A DNA stretch of 64,000 nucleotides from Onchocerca volvulus (GCA_000499405.2 HG738140.1:6370158-6434157), one strand, 5' to 3'; positions 12,942 to 26,917 are shown, counted from the stretch's first letter. Notes: generated by a model not told the origin, from the letters alone. Numbers and translations: made by a program.

Positions 12942-14404
12942 ATAAGCTTTGTAAATGCTAAATAATACCATATATGATAATTTTTATTAATTACTGAATA
13001 TCAAATACGATAATCGATAACTTCTGATAGAATGCTAATTTTCTGGTAATAATGTTTTACTTTTCTATCGTTTAAAACTTTTTTGCATAATAATGAATTT
13101 TTAAAATTTTAGAAGAAAAATAATGAAAGGAAAAAAAAAAAGGAAGGAAAAGAAGAAAAATTTTTAATTCCTAGTTATTATTAGTCTGATACGAATGGTA
13201 TAAACAACTTCATTCCTTTTTTTTCATTTTTTTTTTTTTTTTTTTTGGTAATGAATTTTTTTCTTTTTTCTAACTTATCAATTTAAATTACTAATAAATT
13301 TTTAATTTGACATGAATTTTTAAAAAAAAAAAATGATAGTGAGGAAGTAGAAAATTTCAAGTATCATTTTTTTTTTTGTAGTCTTAAGCATTTTCGTTTT
13401 ATTTGTTTTAAAAAGAAAAGTTTTGTACCAGTTTTCAGAAAAAGAAGAAGCAAAATGATTCGACTTTATAACTTAATATATTTCATTAAAAGCTTAAGTT
13501 CTGCTTTTCTTGGCCATGATAACATTTCCATGGACAAGTTAGCCACATCATCAGGCTTACTTGGCTTCCTATCGTTCGTTCGTGTCCTTTTCATCCTTTC
13601 TTCACATTTTTTCTTTTTGGCTCAAAATGTTGATTGTAAAATTGATGATCAAAGTTTTCGTTTTTTAAAATTTCCTTTCTTTATCTCTTTCTTCTTTCTT
13701 TTTCTTTTTTCTCGAATTTTCAATTCCTTTATTTACTATTTTGTCATCATTTTTAAGTCTGCTTTATAGACACTTCGTTTACTATTTATTCCTATTTTCA
13801 TTTCCTATATTAGCATATTCTAATTATTCGAGCTGGTTCTAGTGGTATACATAATATTAAGGTATAAAATATTAAAAATAAACTAGTGATATGAAAAATA
13901 AAATATGATAAAGAAATGAATTATGTTTAATTCAATGCAAATAATCTTTGAAATTTTTTTTAAATTTACAAATTTCATTCAATTCAACCATAAATGATAT
14001 TACTGATGAAAAGAATATCATCGAATAATCCAATCAGAAAAATTGTTGATATTTTATGGGTCAAAAAAATTCAAATTCCATAAGAAAATGAAAATTTTTT
14101 TCGAAAAATTTGAATTCACCCATTTTGTTATAATATTTTCTAACAATGTCACTTAATTGCAAAATATTGAAAATTCCTTTTTTTTCTCTTTAAACCATAT
14201 TTTGATGCACTTATATTAATCACAAGGGGAAAATGAAAAATCGACGATTTTTTGAAGAGTGAAATTTCTCGCTTATTTTTGAATAATTTTTATTAGTTAC
14301 TCGTTTCAATTCTCTTTCCTCATTTCCCATTCTTTTTTTTTTTTTTGCTTTCCTTAAATATTCTCGCTTATGTATTGAAAAATAAAACAAAATTTTATAT
14401 TTTG
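12942..14404. other. AT-rich stretch with one small open frame
   Basis: Nothing firm is present. A slightly GC-elevated patch at 13466-13594 carries a 42-codon minus-strand frame with an ATG, a basic start (MKRTRTNDRK) and a stop. It is too short to be called, but it is less repetitive than its surroundings. The plus-strand frame across the same patch (13455-13769) becomes Phe-rich low complexity and is not convincing. Confidence 0.5.
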
Positions 14405-14950
14405 TTATTAGAATTATGGATAAATTATAGAGTTTGATTATCATTGTTGTCAATTCAAGAAAGGACTTGAAAAATCTCGTGAAATTACTGATAATTTTAC
14501 TTTCTGATAAATTTTCAAATAAATTTTCTGAATTTTTGTTAGTTTTACTCTACGAGAAATAACACTTCTAATAAACATTTCATTCCTTTCTCAAATTCTT
14601 ATTCGTATTCAGAAAACAGACAAAAATATGTATTAGAATTACGGATATATTACAAAATCTAATTATCATTATTTTAATTCAAAAAGAATTTCGAAAATTT
14701 TCTGAAATTACTGATAATTTGATGAAACGATAAATTTCAAAGTTTATCTTTTTCATCGATAAAACGATAAAAAATATAAACGTTCGATAAATTTTCAAGT
14801 AAATTTTCTGAAATTACTGATTTTTTTTTCTTTCTCCTACTTCTTTTTTTTTCGAATAATCCTTTCTTTCTTTTCTTTTGGAAATTTATTAAAGTAAATT
14901 CTTTCAATAAAATTTCAAATAAATTTTCCAAAATTACTGATAGTTTTATC
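14405..14950. repeat. Diverged repeats around TTTTCTGAAATTACTGATA
   Basis: A core close to TTTTCTGAAATTACTGATA recurs near 14481, 14697, 14805 and 14930. A longer unit starting TATTAGAATTAYGGATA occurs near 14406 and 14631, an offset of about 225 bp. This is close to the period of the array at 11.45-12.02 kb, although the sequences differ. The open frames at 14220-14453 and 14737-14967 on the minus strand lie in this repetitive DNA and are not called as genes. Confidence 0.65.
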
Positions 14951-16411
14951 TTGTAATGAATTTCCAAGCAAAACTGCGAGAAGCATAATTTTGCATTTTA
15001 TCAACTAAAATTCCGAGATGTAGCATTTTATTTCATAAACATTACTGTAAATAAGATAGATATATATTTTTGATATTAAAAAAAAATGTTTTCTAGAAAT
15101 TATTGCATAGATAAATTTCACAGAAGATGAAAAGGGAATAAAAAAATAAAGCGAAAACTTGATAAATTTATCGTGAAAAAAAAATCAATAACTAAGGAGG
15201 TCTACTTTTTTAATCCCAATGCTTGTTGAGAGAATACGAATCGTTTATCAAATAATCATTTTTATCCGAAATTTTAAATTCAAAAATAAGGCTAAAAATT
15301 TGGTTTAAAAAAAATTATGAAAATAGAAAATGAAATATTTTGTTTGAAAAAATGATGTAAATGAAGAAAATAATATTTTTTCTTGCTAACAAAGTAATAA
15401 AATGGAAAATTTTTAAACAAAACATTCCTTATTAATTTAATTTTTGATTTTATTATATGCCTAATTTAATTTCCATTTTATTTCAAAAGTTTTTTTCATT
15501 TTCTTTTTCCCAAAATCATATAATGGCAATAACGAATGAGTGAAGGTAAGTAGATGAAAAAAATAATTTAATTAAATTTAAATGAATTACTTGAAAAATT
15601 CACTGAAAAATTTTTTGAAAAAAAAAATTTTTTTTCTCATCTTTCCATCACTTCTATTTCTTCTGTTTCATTTTTTCTTTTTTTTTAATCAATGATTCGG
15701 ATTAATAATGCCTATTTGTAAGAATAATATACAAGAAAGCTCAACTCTTTTTTCCATCATTATTTAACTCAAAATTTGAAATTATAAATGAAATTAAATA
15801 ATAATAAAGTATTTGAAACGAAAAATAAAATCGATTAGTGACGAAATAGACACCTTAAATGTTTTAAAAAAATGCAAAAAGTTTAAATTAAGTAAATTAA
15901 CAATTTTCACGAAAAATGGAACTTGTTAGAAATACCGCATAAAATTACAAAAAAAAAAAAAGACTTGCATAAAAAAATTCAAAAGAAAGCAAAAAAATTG
16001 AATTAATGAGGAATGTCAATTGATACCTATGTATGTCATCAAAATTTAAATTATATGTATTTTTTAATATTTAAGATTCCAATTCATTTAACAAAACAAA
16101 TAAAATTATAAATAAAATTTTCGTAATTTAATATTCAAGCAATATTTGTGTTTATTTGCGGATATTTTAAAATATCAGAAGGAAAAAAAAAACAAGGTTG
16201 AAGCAAAAAAGAACAAATTTAACAAACCTTTGTTGAAATGAAACTTTTTTTCAGTTAATTTTTTTCGAATATTTCCCATTTTCATTCATCACAATGATAT
16301 TGCTAAAATATATTGATTTTTTTTGTTTTTTGCATTTTTAGGCCAAATGATGCAAAAAAAAGAAGGGAATGAATAGCCAAGACAAAAAAAGAAAAGAAAA
16401 GAAATACATAC
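14951..16411. other. AT-rich stretch, nothing recognised
   Basis: The sequence holds A-rich and T-rich low-complexity DNA with no coding frame or repeat family that I can support. Confidence 0.6.
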
Positions 16412-16521
16412 TTTAGGCTTCTTCTTCCCGATTTAACTTTGCTCAATATCATCACTAGCACTATCACGAATAACAGCATCATCATCACTATTATCAGCAG
16501 CCCAATGAAGCCCAATATTGA
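16412..16521 (-). CDS. Candidate exon with one transmembrane helix
   Basis: On the minus strand an AG acceptor (16523-16522) and a GTATGT donor (beginning at 16411) bracket 110 nt that are open in one frame. The encoded segment starts SILGFIGLLI, runs through about 22 hydrophobic residues (Ile, Val, Met, Leu) and ends in a basic stretch, SKVKSGRRSLK. That is the pattern of a transmembrane helix with a cytoplasmic stop-transfer signal. The hydrophobic part is partly written by an ATC/ATT-rich simple repeat, which could mimic a helix by chance. No flanking exon was identified. A similar architecture occurs 2.7 kb away on the same strand (19143-19352). Confidence 0.22.
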
Positions 16522-16523
16522 CT

Positions 16524-19142
16524 TATATCTTGGCCAAGAAAGTTTTCGCCTGATTAGTGTTCAAAGATGAAGCCTAGTAATTGAGGAAAGGCATGCATAG
16601 TTTGCTATAACAATTTGTTTACGATGATTATAATCGAAAATTGTCGTAAATAAATTTATTTCCTTTTATCCCGCCTACTTTTTTTTTTTTTTATTTATGC
16701 CACTATTTATAATTTAAAATTTGAAAAAAAATACGAATTTTTTCCGATTATACAATTTATTTTATAGTTTAAACGAATTGGATAATTATGTTTGAATACT
16801 CAATTTTAATTTGAAATTCTTATTTTATTCGAATAGCATTATTTAGTAATCCTTCGTCATCAATGATTTCCTGTCTTATCGGAAATTATAATTAGAATAT
16901 GAAATTGTTTACATTATAAAATTTTTTCATAATTCTAGCCTTTACGATCTTATTTCTCATTTCAGAATATCTATTAAATTTTTTACATTATTTACATTAT
17001 TCAAAGTATCGGAGAGCAAAGACAATCGAATTTCCTTTAATTTTATTTACAAATATAAGTATTAATATATATTCTTTTGTAATTATTAATTTAAAAAAAA
17101 TTATATTAATGTTAATACTATATAGTTTTTTTTTTTTGAATATTAGGAAATATTATAATAATATTAATAAATCTATCATATGTCTAAGTAATGATTAGTC
17201 AGAAATAATTATGAAATGAATCAAGAACATTATTATAGTATTCAGTTTATTTTGAATTTTTATTAGATTCAAATTAAAAGATTGGTAATTATTAATTTTA
17301 ATTGCTTGTATTATAATAGAAAATAAAAAAAGCTAAACATCAGATAAGAAAATACAATTGCATTTAAGTAATTTGATAGGATTATGTAAGTAATATAGTA
17401 CTGATTGAATGTTGTAAATAAATAATTTAAACCAAGTTTTGCAAAAGCTATGAAATATCGAAGTTTGAATTAGGAATTTAGGACTTAATGGATCATTAAA
17501 TTGCACTTGTTCAATTTTACTTGTGATAGATTTTCGGGCAAATAGTAATAAATTTATTTATCATGGATTAAAAAAATAAAAAAAAATCAATGAAACAAAG
17601 TTTCTGCTATTGTTTTCGAAAATTTTTTCTGAAAAGAAAATGTTGCTGTTTGAAAGACTCAAAAAAAAGGCAAAAGTGAAAAATATTCGAAGCAATGTTG
17701 TTCAACTTAATATGCCTATTTCGAAGTCATACTAAATTTTGTCTTTTTCCCGCAAGGCCCTAAAAAAGCAGCCCCAGACCACTAAATTTTTTCTTTTTTT
17801 TTAAAACTTCTTTGAATATAATAAAGCAACAGCTCATATAAATATATAACTCTTATCAGCAATTATTCCGAAAAAGAAAAAAGTCCTAGGCTTATTTTGA
17901 AATTAAACCTGGCTTATTAGCATAGGCTATTTTGAAATGAAGCCTGATTGCTTCCCGATTACTTAAGCGTTAAAATTATGCTATTTTTCATGTCATTCAA
18001 GTTGAAGCGTTAACTTGAAGCCTCTTAAAATATCTAAAAAACAAACTGGAAATAGAGCCATAGATTTAGTGCAAAATATTGATTTATTTTGTTAGTCATA
18101 AGTTTGCATGGCTCATTCAAAAATGTTTGATTGAAGTAAAATTCCAAATTTTAAATTATTTCTTTGAAGTACGAAATAGATTCATTAAAAATATTTGTTC
18201 ATCCAATAATAATATAATATTCGTAAAAATTGATCTTTATATTTATTACTGTAAATTTCAAATATTAGCATCATTACTTTTATCGTTCTCTATCAGAAAT
18301 CAAACAAAATTGGCATTTTTCTGAGCGAAGATTTAAAAAATTTTCTTTCATTCATTTATTTAAAAGAAAAAAAAAAGAATTGAAAAACTATATGGACTTC
18401 AATTTTTTGTTATTCATAATTTTCAGTTTAATAGAAAAATTCATTTTTTTTCCAAAAAAAAATATTTTTCCTTGTTGGGTGGGAATAAATTCTATTTCTT
18501 ATTTATCAAATCTTTTTTTTGCTGTTTTTAAATCCTAAAGATTTCGTTGAATAAAATAGGAAAGTCATTTAAAAACAAATTTTCTTTTACATTTTTTCTT
18601 TTTTGGTTTTGTGGTTCACATATTTTTAAACAATATACGAATATGATTGTTTATTCTATTATTCTATCAATTATAATTATAATTCTAAAACAAAAAAAAA
18701 AGAATTGCAATAAATGTCTATTTTAGGACTGATAAAAGATGTCTAAATAAAAAAAAAAGAAAGGATAATTAGGAAAATGGTGACAATTACAGTAGAGCTA
18801 GCTTGAGCTCTCAAAAAACAAAAAACAAGAAAAAAAAACAGATATTCAGATACAGACTAATTTATTTTACTATCCTATCAACTATAAATATTACAGTAAT
18901 ATTAACAGTATCAGCTACGGTAGTTAGAATAATGAGTTGTTACAGTAAATTGAACAATGGTAGGGATTATTATATCAGTAGTATTAATAATAATAACATA
19001 GTGGCATCCAATAATTACATCAATTTGTCATAGAATTTAAGTATAATTACCATGTTTATCATTTTTTTCTCGAAGGGATCTTCATCCGTCTTATTCTTCC
19101 TGCTACTATCATTTCTTTTCATATTCCTTTTTTTGGATTATT
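16524..19142. other. AT-rich stretch with a small tandem duplication
   Basis: No gene is supported. At 17888-17950 a 36-bp unit beginning AGGCT(TA)TTTTGAAAT is duplicated in tandem with mismatches. Around 17740-17780 there is a slightly GC-richer patch (CCCGCAAGGCCC, GCAGCCCCAGACC) without an open frame of note, possibly a relic of a mobile element. Confidence 0.55.
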
Positions 19143-19352
19143 TCATCCCTTGGCCTTAGACATTCTTTGGCCAGATTTTATTCTGGCCTTTAGTTTTTCA
19201 TTTTTATTTTCATAGCAGTTTTTAGCCAGCAACATCAGCATTATTATCATCATCACTGACATCATCAGAAATATCAAAATTGCTACGATTTGTTTAAATC
19301 TCTTCAAATCAACATAAAATGCCAAGAGAAATGTTAAGCTAGCCAGAATCAT
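19143..19352 (-). CDS. Small putative membrane protein, 69 residues
   Basis: This minus-strand frame begins with ATG and ends with TGA. The product would have a hydrophobic N-terminus (about residues 1-14), a short charged segment (DLKRFK), a second hydrophobic helix (about 22-43, rich in Met, Ile, Leu) and a basic, hydrophilic tail with KNEKLK and RIKSGQRMSKAKG. It could be a two-helix membrane protein, or a signal-anchored one. Part of the second helix is encoded by an ATC/ATG-rich simple repeat. The tail element IKSGQRMSK resembles VKSGRRSLK in the candidate exon at 16412-16521, suggesting an old duplication. No family is recognised and no polyadenylation signal lies directly downstream. 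Confidence 0.25.
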   Translation of the reverse strand: MILASLTFLLAFYVDLKRFKQIVAILIFLMMSVMMIIMLMLLAKNCYENKNEKLKARIKSGQRMSKAKG

Positions 19353-22044
19353 TATTATCCATTATTTCACTTCTTATTTTATCCTTTTTCTTTCAAAAAA
19401 AAGAATAAATTTAGCAATTTCAACATTGAAGTTTGAAAAAAAAAAAAACGAATTTCGATATCAAAGTTTTCTGAAATATATTCTTTGTTTTTATCTTTTT
19501 TTTTGGAAATTCTTAATTTTTCTTAAATTTTTTAATTCTTTTTTTCTTTAAAAAGATTTTTATTTTTATTTTCACTCGATTTTTTCATTTGTTCCAATGA
19601 TATTCCATTTAATCATTCACTTTTGGAGTATCTTGCCGATAAGAATTCCATATGATCTAAGTTCCTTTTAGACAGCCGTAGTTTTAATTGATTTGAATTA
19701 TATTTTTGCTTCTTTAAACTTTTAAATGTAAAAAACTACTAAATTTTAATCCTTAAATTCTTAAGTATTCCTCAGTTTTAAATATATTTTCTTTGTAATG
19801 ATTTAAATTATTCATTCAATTTCTATTCTTTGTTATCAATTTGAACATCTCAATGCATTATGAAAGTACAGTAATTGATGATAATATTGAAATAAAATGC
19901 AAGATATCTCTAATGAATCCTTTCAGATTATATATGTATTATTTATTAATTGAATTCTAAACTATTCCGATTAGGTGCTTATTTGTTAATTCAATTCTAA
20001 TTATCCAGATCAGTAAGTTTAATTTAGAGTTGTGCTGCAATGATGCCATTTAATTAGTTGGATTAATTTTGCAAATATTCGCGTTGCTTTATTTTTTGCT
20101 TCTTTTTCATACTTTTCTCTTCATTTAAATTTTAAAATTCTGAATTTAAATAATTTGTATTAAATTTTTTTTTGTTGAATTAATAAATTTAAATTTATTT
20201 GAGCTTCTTGAAATGAAGTATGCACACATCACTTATATATAAAAAGCAAGGTCAACGATTCGAATAAGCATTTCAATTTTTAGTAATTATATCACTATTC
20301 GAATTACATAAGTATTATATAAGTTTTTCAATTTAACGATGACAGGCTTAATGACAGGAATAAATCTGAAAGTTCGATTGGGGAAAAGTTGAAAGTAATC
20401 GAACTGAAATTTGATAAATTGAAAGAATTAACTGCTTATTAATTTTATAAATTTCAAATTTATTCCCGATCATTTTATCAATTATCAATATTATTATTTC
20501 GAATATAACGAATAATACAAATAATAAAACAAATACTTAGAAAAAATTTGAATTTTTAATTGTACAAAGAAATTTGAAGAAATTTAATTTGAAAAAAATT
20601 TATTAAAATTTGCTTTTTTTGTTATTTGGTCTATGTGAACTATTTTAAATAGAATTTACACTTTTTTTTTTCTGTAGATTTGTTTCTAAATTTCAAATTT
20701 GGAATTAATACAGATTTGAATTTAAAAAATTTCAAGAACATATTTTGTTAAAATAATAATTTTGCTGCATATAATTTATGAATTTTATAAAGATTAAACA
20801 AACTAAAAGTGATAAATACGAATAAAAAGAAGTGAGAATGAACATTTTATCGAAATATGTTTATATGATAAATTCTACGAGACCTTTAGATAAGATCTTC
20901 ATTAATAAACTTTATGTAATTGTTTTTTGAAATAATTAATTCAATTAATTCTAATCAACGTAAATGATTTGCCTTCTTTTTGATATTTACTCATTTCATT
21001 TGCTATCGATAATCTTTCAATGATTACTCTTTTCTTTTATTGTTTATATATTTTAGGATTAATGGAAGGATATTTTCTTCATAGATTCTCTCCGAAAATA
21101 GAATTTTTCTCATCCTTCAATTCTCCCTTTCTTTTTTTTTTTATTATCTAAATTGATAAATTATTAATTTCAAAAATTTTGAATTATTAATTTCAAATTT
21201 TACATATCCAATATGATGAACGATATATAAATGAGATGAAATAGCATTTGCATTTGTAAAATAATTGAATAACGATATATAGCGATGACCTTCAACCTTT
21301 CAATTTTATATAATGGCTAAAATCTAATTATACTCGTAACATATGAGATAATTACTTCGAATTTGGGAATTAATTAGATTACATAATTGTTTCAATTAGT
21401 TACTGTTTTTCCCATCCATTATCGTTATATTTCATTTATTAAAATTTATTTTTCTACAAATTTTTTTCTCTAAATAACACATTTTATAATACACTGATTA
21501 TCTTAATTTATTAACTAATGAAATCAACGATTTCTCTAATAATTATGGCAATTTGATTACCATTTTAATATTACTACATTTCTTGAACAGTAGATTAATT
21601 TGAGGATTGATTAAACTTAGCGTATCCCAAAAAAACTTCCCTTGTTAACTTTTTTTTTTACCTACCTAACCTAAACAGCTTAAAGAATTAATTAAACAAT
21701 AATAATAAGTATAATTTCAGGGAAATTTTGCCGAAAAAAATGATTTATTAGTAAAAATTCAATAACTTAACTCTCTATGAAACTTTACAGTCTCGTAATA
21801 TATATTATTCAATAATTATGATTAAGTAAACGAAGAATGGTTATAATAATAATTAGTAAAAATTAAGAATTAATAATTACTAAAAGTTAAACTATCCCAA
21901 AATGGATATTTAATTTACAAACAATATTTTTAGTTTGCCAAAAGTATATAAGCAATCATTTTGATTGATGAATATATGTTTCCTCTTTTCGTTCTCAGAA
22001 CTTTTCAAATCATTTGATTAATGTCTATTCATCTGGTCAAATCG
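19353..22044. other. AT-rich stretch, nothing recognised
   Basis: No coding frame, RNA gene or repeat family could be supported in this interval apart from homopolymer runs. Confidence 0.6.
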
Positions 22045-22240
22045 TTCAAACTTCAATTGTGGCGGAAAAAATGGAGAAGAAGTTCTTTTTTCCGGAATTT
22101 ATATCTTATTTTATCTGAAAAATATGAATAAATAATATTGACTTCAAACTTCAATTGTAGCGGAAAAAATGGAGAAGAAGTTCTTTTTTCCGGAATTTAT
22201 ATCTTATTTTATCTGAAAAATATGAATAAATAATATTGAC
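22045..22240. repeat. 98-bp tandem duplication, two copies
   Basis: Copy 1 spans 22045-22142 and copy 2 spans 22143-22240. They differ at a single position (GTGGCGG versus GTAGCGG). The near identity implies a recent event in otherwise strongly diverged DNA. Each copy contains the same 15-codon frame starting MEKKFFFPEF on the plus strand, which is probably incidental. Confidence 0.95.
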
Positions 22241-25200
22241 TTATTCAGTTGTTTGTTGTTTATATTATTTTTATTGTAAACAAATAAACAGATAATATTT
22301 ACTTGTTTAGCTGTTTACTTATTTGCGTTAGTTTTTCTGTAAAAAAATTTTTTAAATAATTTTTTTGTTTCCATCTGTTTTAGCATTTACTGAATTATTT
22401 TATAAATAGCTCACCATCATCGTTTTCCACATTTTTTCAAATGAAAATTCGTACCTCTTGTCATTTTTAAGATTCCTTTTTTTTTTTTTTTTTATTTACA
22501 ATAATCAATTCAATATCTAAGAAAATTCTTAACAAAATTCTTGAAAAGAAATGAAATTTATTTTCCAAAATGATAATTTCAGAAAATTTTAATAATTTAA
22601 AAGAATAACTACTGTTGATCAATGATATATTTGACTATTTAAATTTTAAGCATAAACTCTTAGATCAAAAGATTTTATTAAGATACGGTAATTATTTTTA
22701 CATTTTTTTTTTACCTTTATTTCTATTACTAATGTTACTCATTTTTAACGATTGAAAAATTCACTGATTAAAAATCAAAAATTTAGGAATAATTTTGACA
22801 CATTGAACTTTGACCAACAGAATTATTAACATAATTCGATCATTCTATTTGACAGGTTTCACTAGTGTAATAATTGCAAAATCAATCATATCTGCTAATT
22901 GACCTGCTAAAAGAGAATTGTTAAAATATTTTTTATACTGATAAATTAGTCCTATCAATCAATGTAACCAATTAATTATCGATATTTCAGATAGCATCGG
23001 TAATACTTCTGACATGAAATTTTCTGGAATATATCCATATATTCTTCCTATTATCATATGGATATTGTATAAAATGGTATTCATATTTGGTTTTATCACT
23101 CCATTATCAATATAAATATTTGAAAATTATAATATAATTTTTCGTTATCTTTTCTTTCAAAACTTTTTCTTACACCAAGTTTATTTCCTTCTAAAGATCT
23201 GTTATTAAATGATATGGAAATGTAACTGGAGTGATATCTATTCTGGTGATATGAAATAAATAAGGATGAATAAACATAAACTAGTTATGTATAGATAAAG
23301 GAAGACTGTTTAATGAGTTAATTTTATCAGAGGTTTATCGAATTATTGATTTCTGTCCATATCTGGGAAAGTGATTTAATTGAATTATCGATTTATGTCC
23401 ATTTCTGAGAAAACAGTTTTTGTTGACATCGGAACATATGCTGCACTAATTGAAGGAAATTATTTACATTATTCAAAATATAAATTCCTATGTTATGTAT
23501 TCGTGTTTTAGAGCAAATTTAAAATTTAAATTAATCATATTAAATTCCTATATGATATATTCCAAAAAATTTATTTTATGCATTATAACATATTAATTTT
23601 TATTTTATGTGTAATTATAATATTATTTTTCACAATTAGTTCGATAAATCAATTTTTAATTATTTCAGTACGATGACGAAACTGAAATAGCGAAGAAATA
23701 ATACGAATTGACAAATTTATAAACCATAATTTTTTTTTCAGACAAAAGCGATTCATAATTTTAATCAGTAACGAACAGTTAAAATTATCAAAATCAATAA
23801 ACGATCAACTTCGACAAAAAACGAGGTAACAATCATTTTTTTATTTCCATATACGAAAATATTGGCATGAAATTTTTTTTTCGAAATTTCAAACTTCAAA
23901 ATTAAATAAAATGATAAATAATGATAAAAATTGATAGATACTTGAACATTGCAAATATTTGATATTTTGTTCCTGAAACATTTGTGGTAAAAAAGATAGA
24001 AGAAAATTTTGATAAGTTAAAATTTTATAGAAATATATGAAATATTTGATCGAATATATGAAATATTTGATCGAATACTTTGCTATATTTAAATATCTTT
24101 AAAAAAATTCAAAAAATTCATTAGATTTATCGTTTCATGCTTTCCTTCTAATAAAAAATTCTGTAAAATGTCAAGTTGTTCCATCAAATATTTCAACTTT
24201 TCCATTTTAGCATACTTTTTGCCATATCATTTTTTTCTTTAAATTTCACTATTTTCAACTTTCCTATCTTCTTTTTTTTTTTTTGTTGTTTTATATCAAT
24301 TCCGTGACGAATGTTAATTTGCATAAAAATTTAAATTTTCCAGTTAGATCATAAAAAATTTAAATAATTTTACGTGTAGAAGAAAGTTCCTCCATTCCTT
24401 ATGGCAAGAAAAAATTCTATAATTTGTAATCCTTACCAGTAATCTAATTTGTAATCAAGTAGTTTGACATTTCATTCTTTAAAATTTCATTAAATTCAAT
24501 CCTTTCATTTTTCAGCAATCTCATACATTTCGTTTGTTTTATTGTTCAGTAACACAAAAAAATCATCTCTGATTTTCTCGGGCCAACATTTTTATTCTAA
24601 AAATTATTTCTGGCTAGTTTTATCACTTTATCATTCCATTTTTTCTTTTTCTTGCTGTGATTAACTTTTAATAATCAATCCTTTCGTCAAATTCAATTCG
24701 ATTCTTTTTAATCTCTTTACATCGTATCAGCTTAACTTTTCAAAATTAATTTTTATTTTTGGCATTAGAAAAAAGAAGGTGAATATAAAATAAGATTTGA
24801 ATATCAAAAATTTTAAACTAAACTTTTTTTCGTCTGTATATTGTCTCGAAATTTCATTTTTATCTAATTTGTATATAAAATCAGAACGAAAAAAAAAAAA
24901 AGGAAGTGGAATTGAAAAAAAGAAATTCTTATACCTTTGAAATTGTCAAATGCAGTTGACAAAAAAAAAGTCTTTATTTTTTTTTCTCAACAATTTTCTT
25001 CTTCTTTTGACACTTCTCATATTTGCCATTTTTCCTTTGCAGGAATTCCATATTTTCTTGGTTTTAATGGCTTTTTCAAAATTTCATCCTCTTCTTTTAA
25101 TATTATTTATAAAACATATTTATTTGTGAAATTATTTTAAATTCAATGAAAATTAAACTATTAAAGTTATTGAATGAAGTTTCTATAAATCTTTTTTTGC

Positions 25201-26689
25201 AATAGTATTTCATACATGCATCATATATTAATCTGAATCTTTTAATTTCTATTTTATGATATTTTAGTTCACAGATGTGATATTTCATTCTGAAACTATT
25301 AACTATTATTATTACTTTTCTTCAACTTTTTTGGTATTTCAGTTAAAATAATATTCGAATTTGAGATCAATTTAATATTAATCAAATTTTCATTGAAATA
25401 TTCTTAGTCATTAATTATTTGTATAAAATATAGGCATCTTATCATTTGTTTATTTCATTTGCTTATTATTGGTAACTGTATTATTTAGGCCGAAAAAAAG
25501 ATGAAATGTTTGTTATATGAAATAATAATTATTAAATTACACAATTTTTTCTAAAAATAAAGTTATCTAAACTTTATAAGTTTTTTTATTGAAATAAATT
25601 GAAATTAAAAAGAAATTTAATACATCATTACTTTTTCAGAAGACTATGAGAAAAGCAAACACAGCATATTTTTTGATAGATTGAAGATGGCAAAATTTTA
25701 TCCATCGGCAATCTTTGTAAGAGACATAAAAAAGAAAAAAAAAAAAAAATTAGCTTTCTCGTTTCATAAATTTTCGATAGCTTTCATTTTTATTTTCCTT
25801 TTGTCCAAAACAAACTTTTTGAAGAATAGTTTTTTAGAATCGATTTATTTTCAAATTATTTTTTGCTGATTTCTCTTCTTCAAAGTTATTAATACAATGT
25901 AATTCAAAAAAAAAAAATTTCGCGTTATTTCACAAAATTTCCATTGAAAAAATTTCTTTCTGTTTCTTCTTTTTTTCCTCTCATTTTTTGATTTTGTTTT
26001 TTATTCCATTTTCTTAACAAAAAGGAAATATTGTTGTGACTTTGTCTATAATTACTCAATAAATATGTAGTAATAGAAATTTTTGTAACTGTCATGAAAT
26101 TAAATCCGGAAAATTTACAAAAAATTCCACACAATTCTTTTTTTCTACAAAAATCATTGAAGCCAATTGTTTATTTTTTTTTAATCCTCCATTTATCAGA
26201 GTAAATATTCTGAGTTCAGAACAAAAATAAAAATTGAATTTTATAATGTTTTAAAATTTTTTCTTCAATGTTAATTGATACTGAAATCAGTTTTAAGGAA
26301 TAATTTTTGGAAAATTTTGATAAACATACAAATAAATTTTATGCTTTGAAAAATAATTATTGAAACCAATATATATCTTCGGTAATGATGTAAATGCTTG
26401 CATGCCTTTTAGTTACTCAAATTTTTCGATATTCTTCTTACAGAAAAAATTTCCTAAAATCTTTCAGTGTTTTATGAAATCTTTTAAATATTTCGAAATA
26501 TCTCAACAAAATTCCCCATAAATTTGAAGTATGATTTGATTACTCATATTTATGAAGTTTTTCCGGCTAGCTTAAAGTTCCAAGTAAATATTCCACCATC
26601 TTTTCCAGTCGTTCAAGTTATAATGAAGTGGTTAAGCTAAGAGAACTGACCACATGATTTGATTAATTCTTAAAGAAAAAAAAAAAAGA
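22241..26689. other. AT-rich stretch with minor duplications
   Basis: No gene is supported. Small structures include a 21-bp tandem duplication at 24035-24076 (unit ATATGAAATATTTGATCGAAT). A diverged duplication of about 55 bp lies near 23338-23415 (ATTGATTTCTGTCCATATCTG and ATCGATTTATGTCCATTTCTG). Frames at 24937-25140, 25681-25869 and 25925-26134 are low complexity. Confidence 0.6.
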
Positions 26690-26917
26690 AAAAAACGATG
26701 GTGTATCACGACAATTTGGTTTAGACCAAGAACAAAGAGACCACTCACAATGATTGGCATAGAATAAGCGCGAAAGATAGATCACGATGGTCAGACAAGA
26801 ATAAAGGCGCAAAGTATAAGCGGAATGAATTAATTTAAAGTGAAGACAATAGACTGAGTTAGATCACGATGATTTAAAACTGACCAAAAATAGATCACGA
26901 TGATTTAAAAGTATGTG
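26690..26917. repeat. Short repeats with TAGATCACGATG core
   Basis: The 12-mer TAGATCACGATG occurs at 26778-26789, 26860-26871 and 26891-26902. The last two copies are part of a 31-bp tandem unit that includes the following GATTTAAAA. The patch is GC-richer than its surroundings and directly abuts interspersed repeat copy A, so it may be the 5' part of the same mobile element. Confidence 0.7.

Noticed and set aside
13466..13594. 42-codon minus-strand ATG frame in a GC-richer patch
   Set aside because: It is too short to distinguish from chance without transcript or homology evidence, so it is noted only in the description of the interval.
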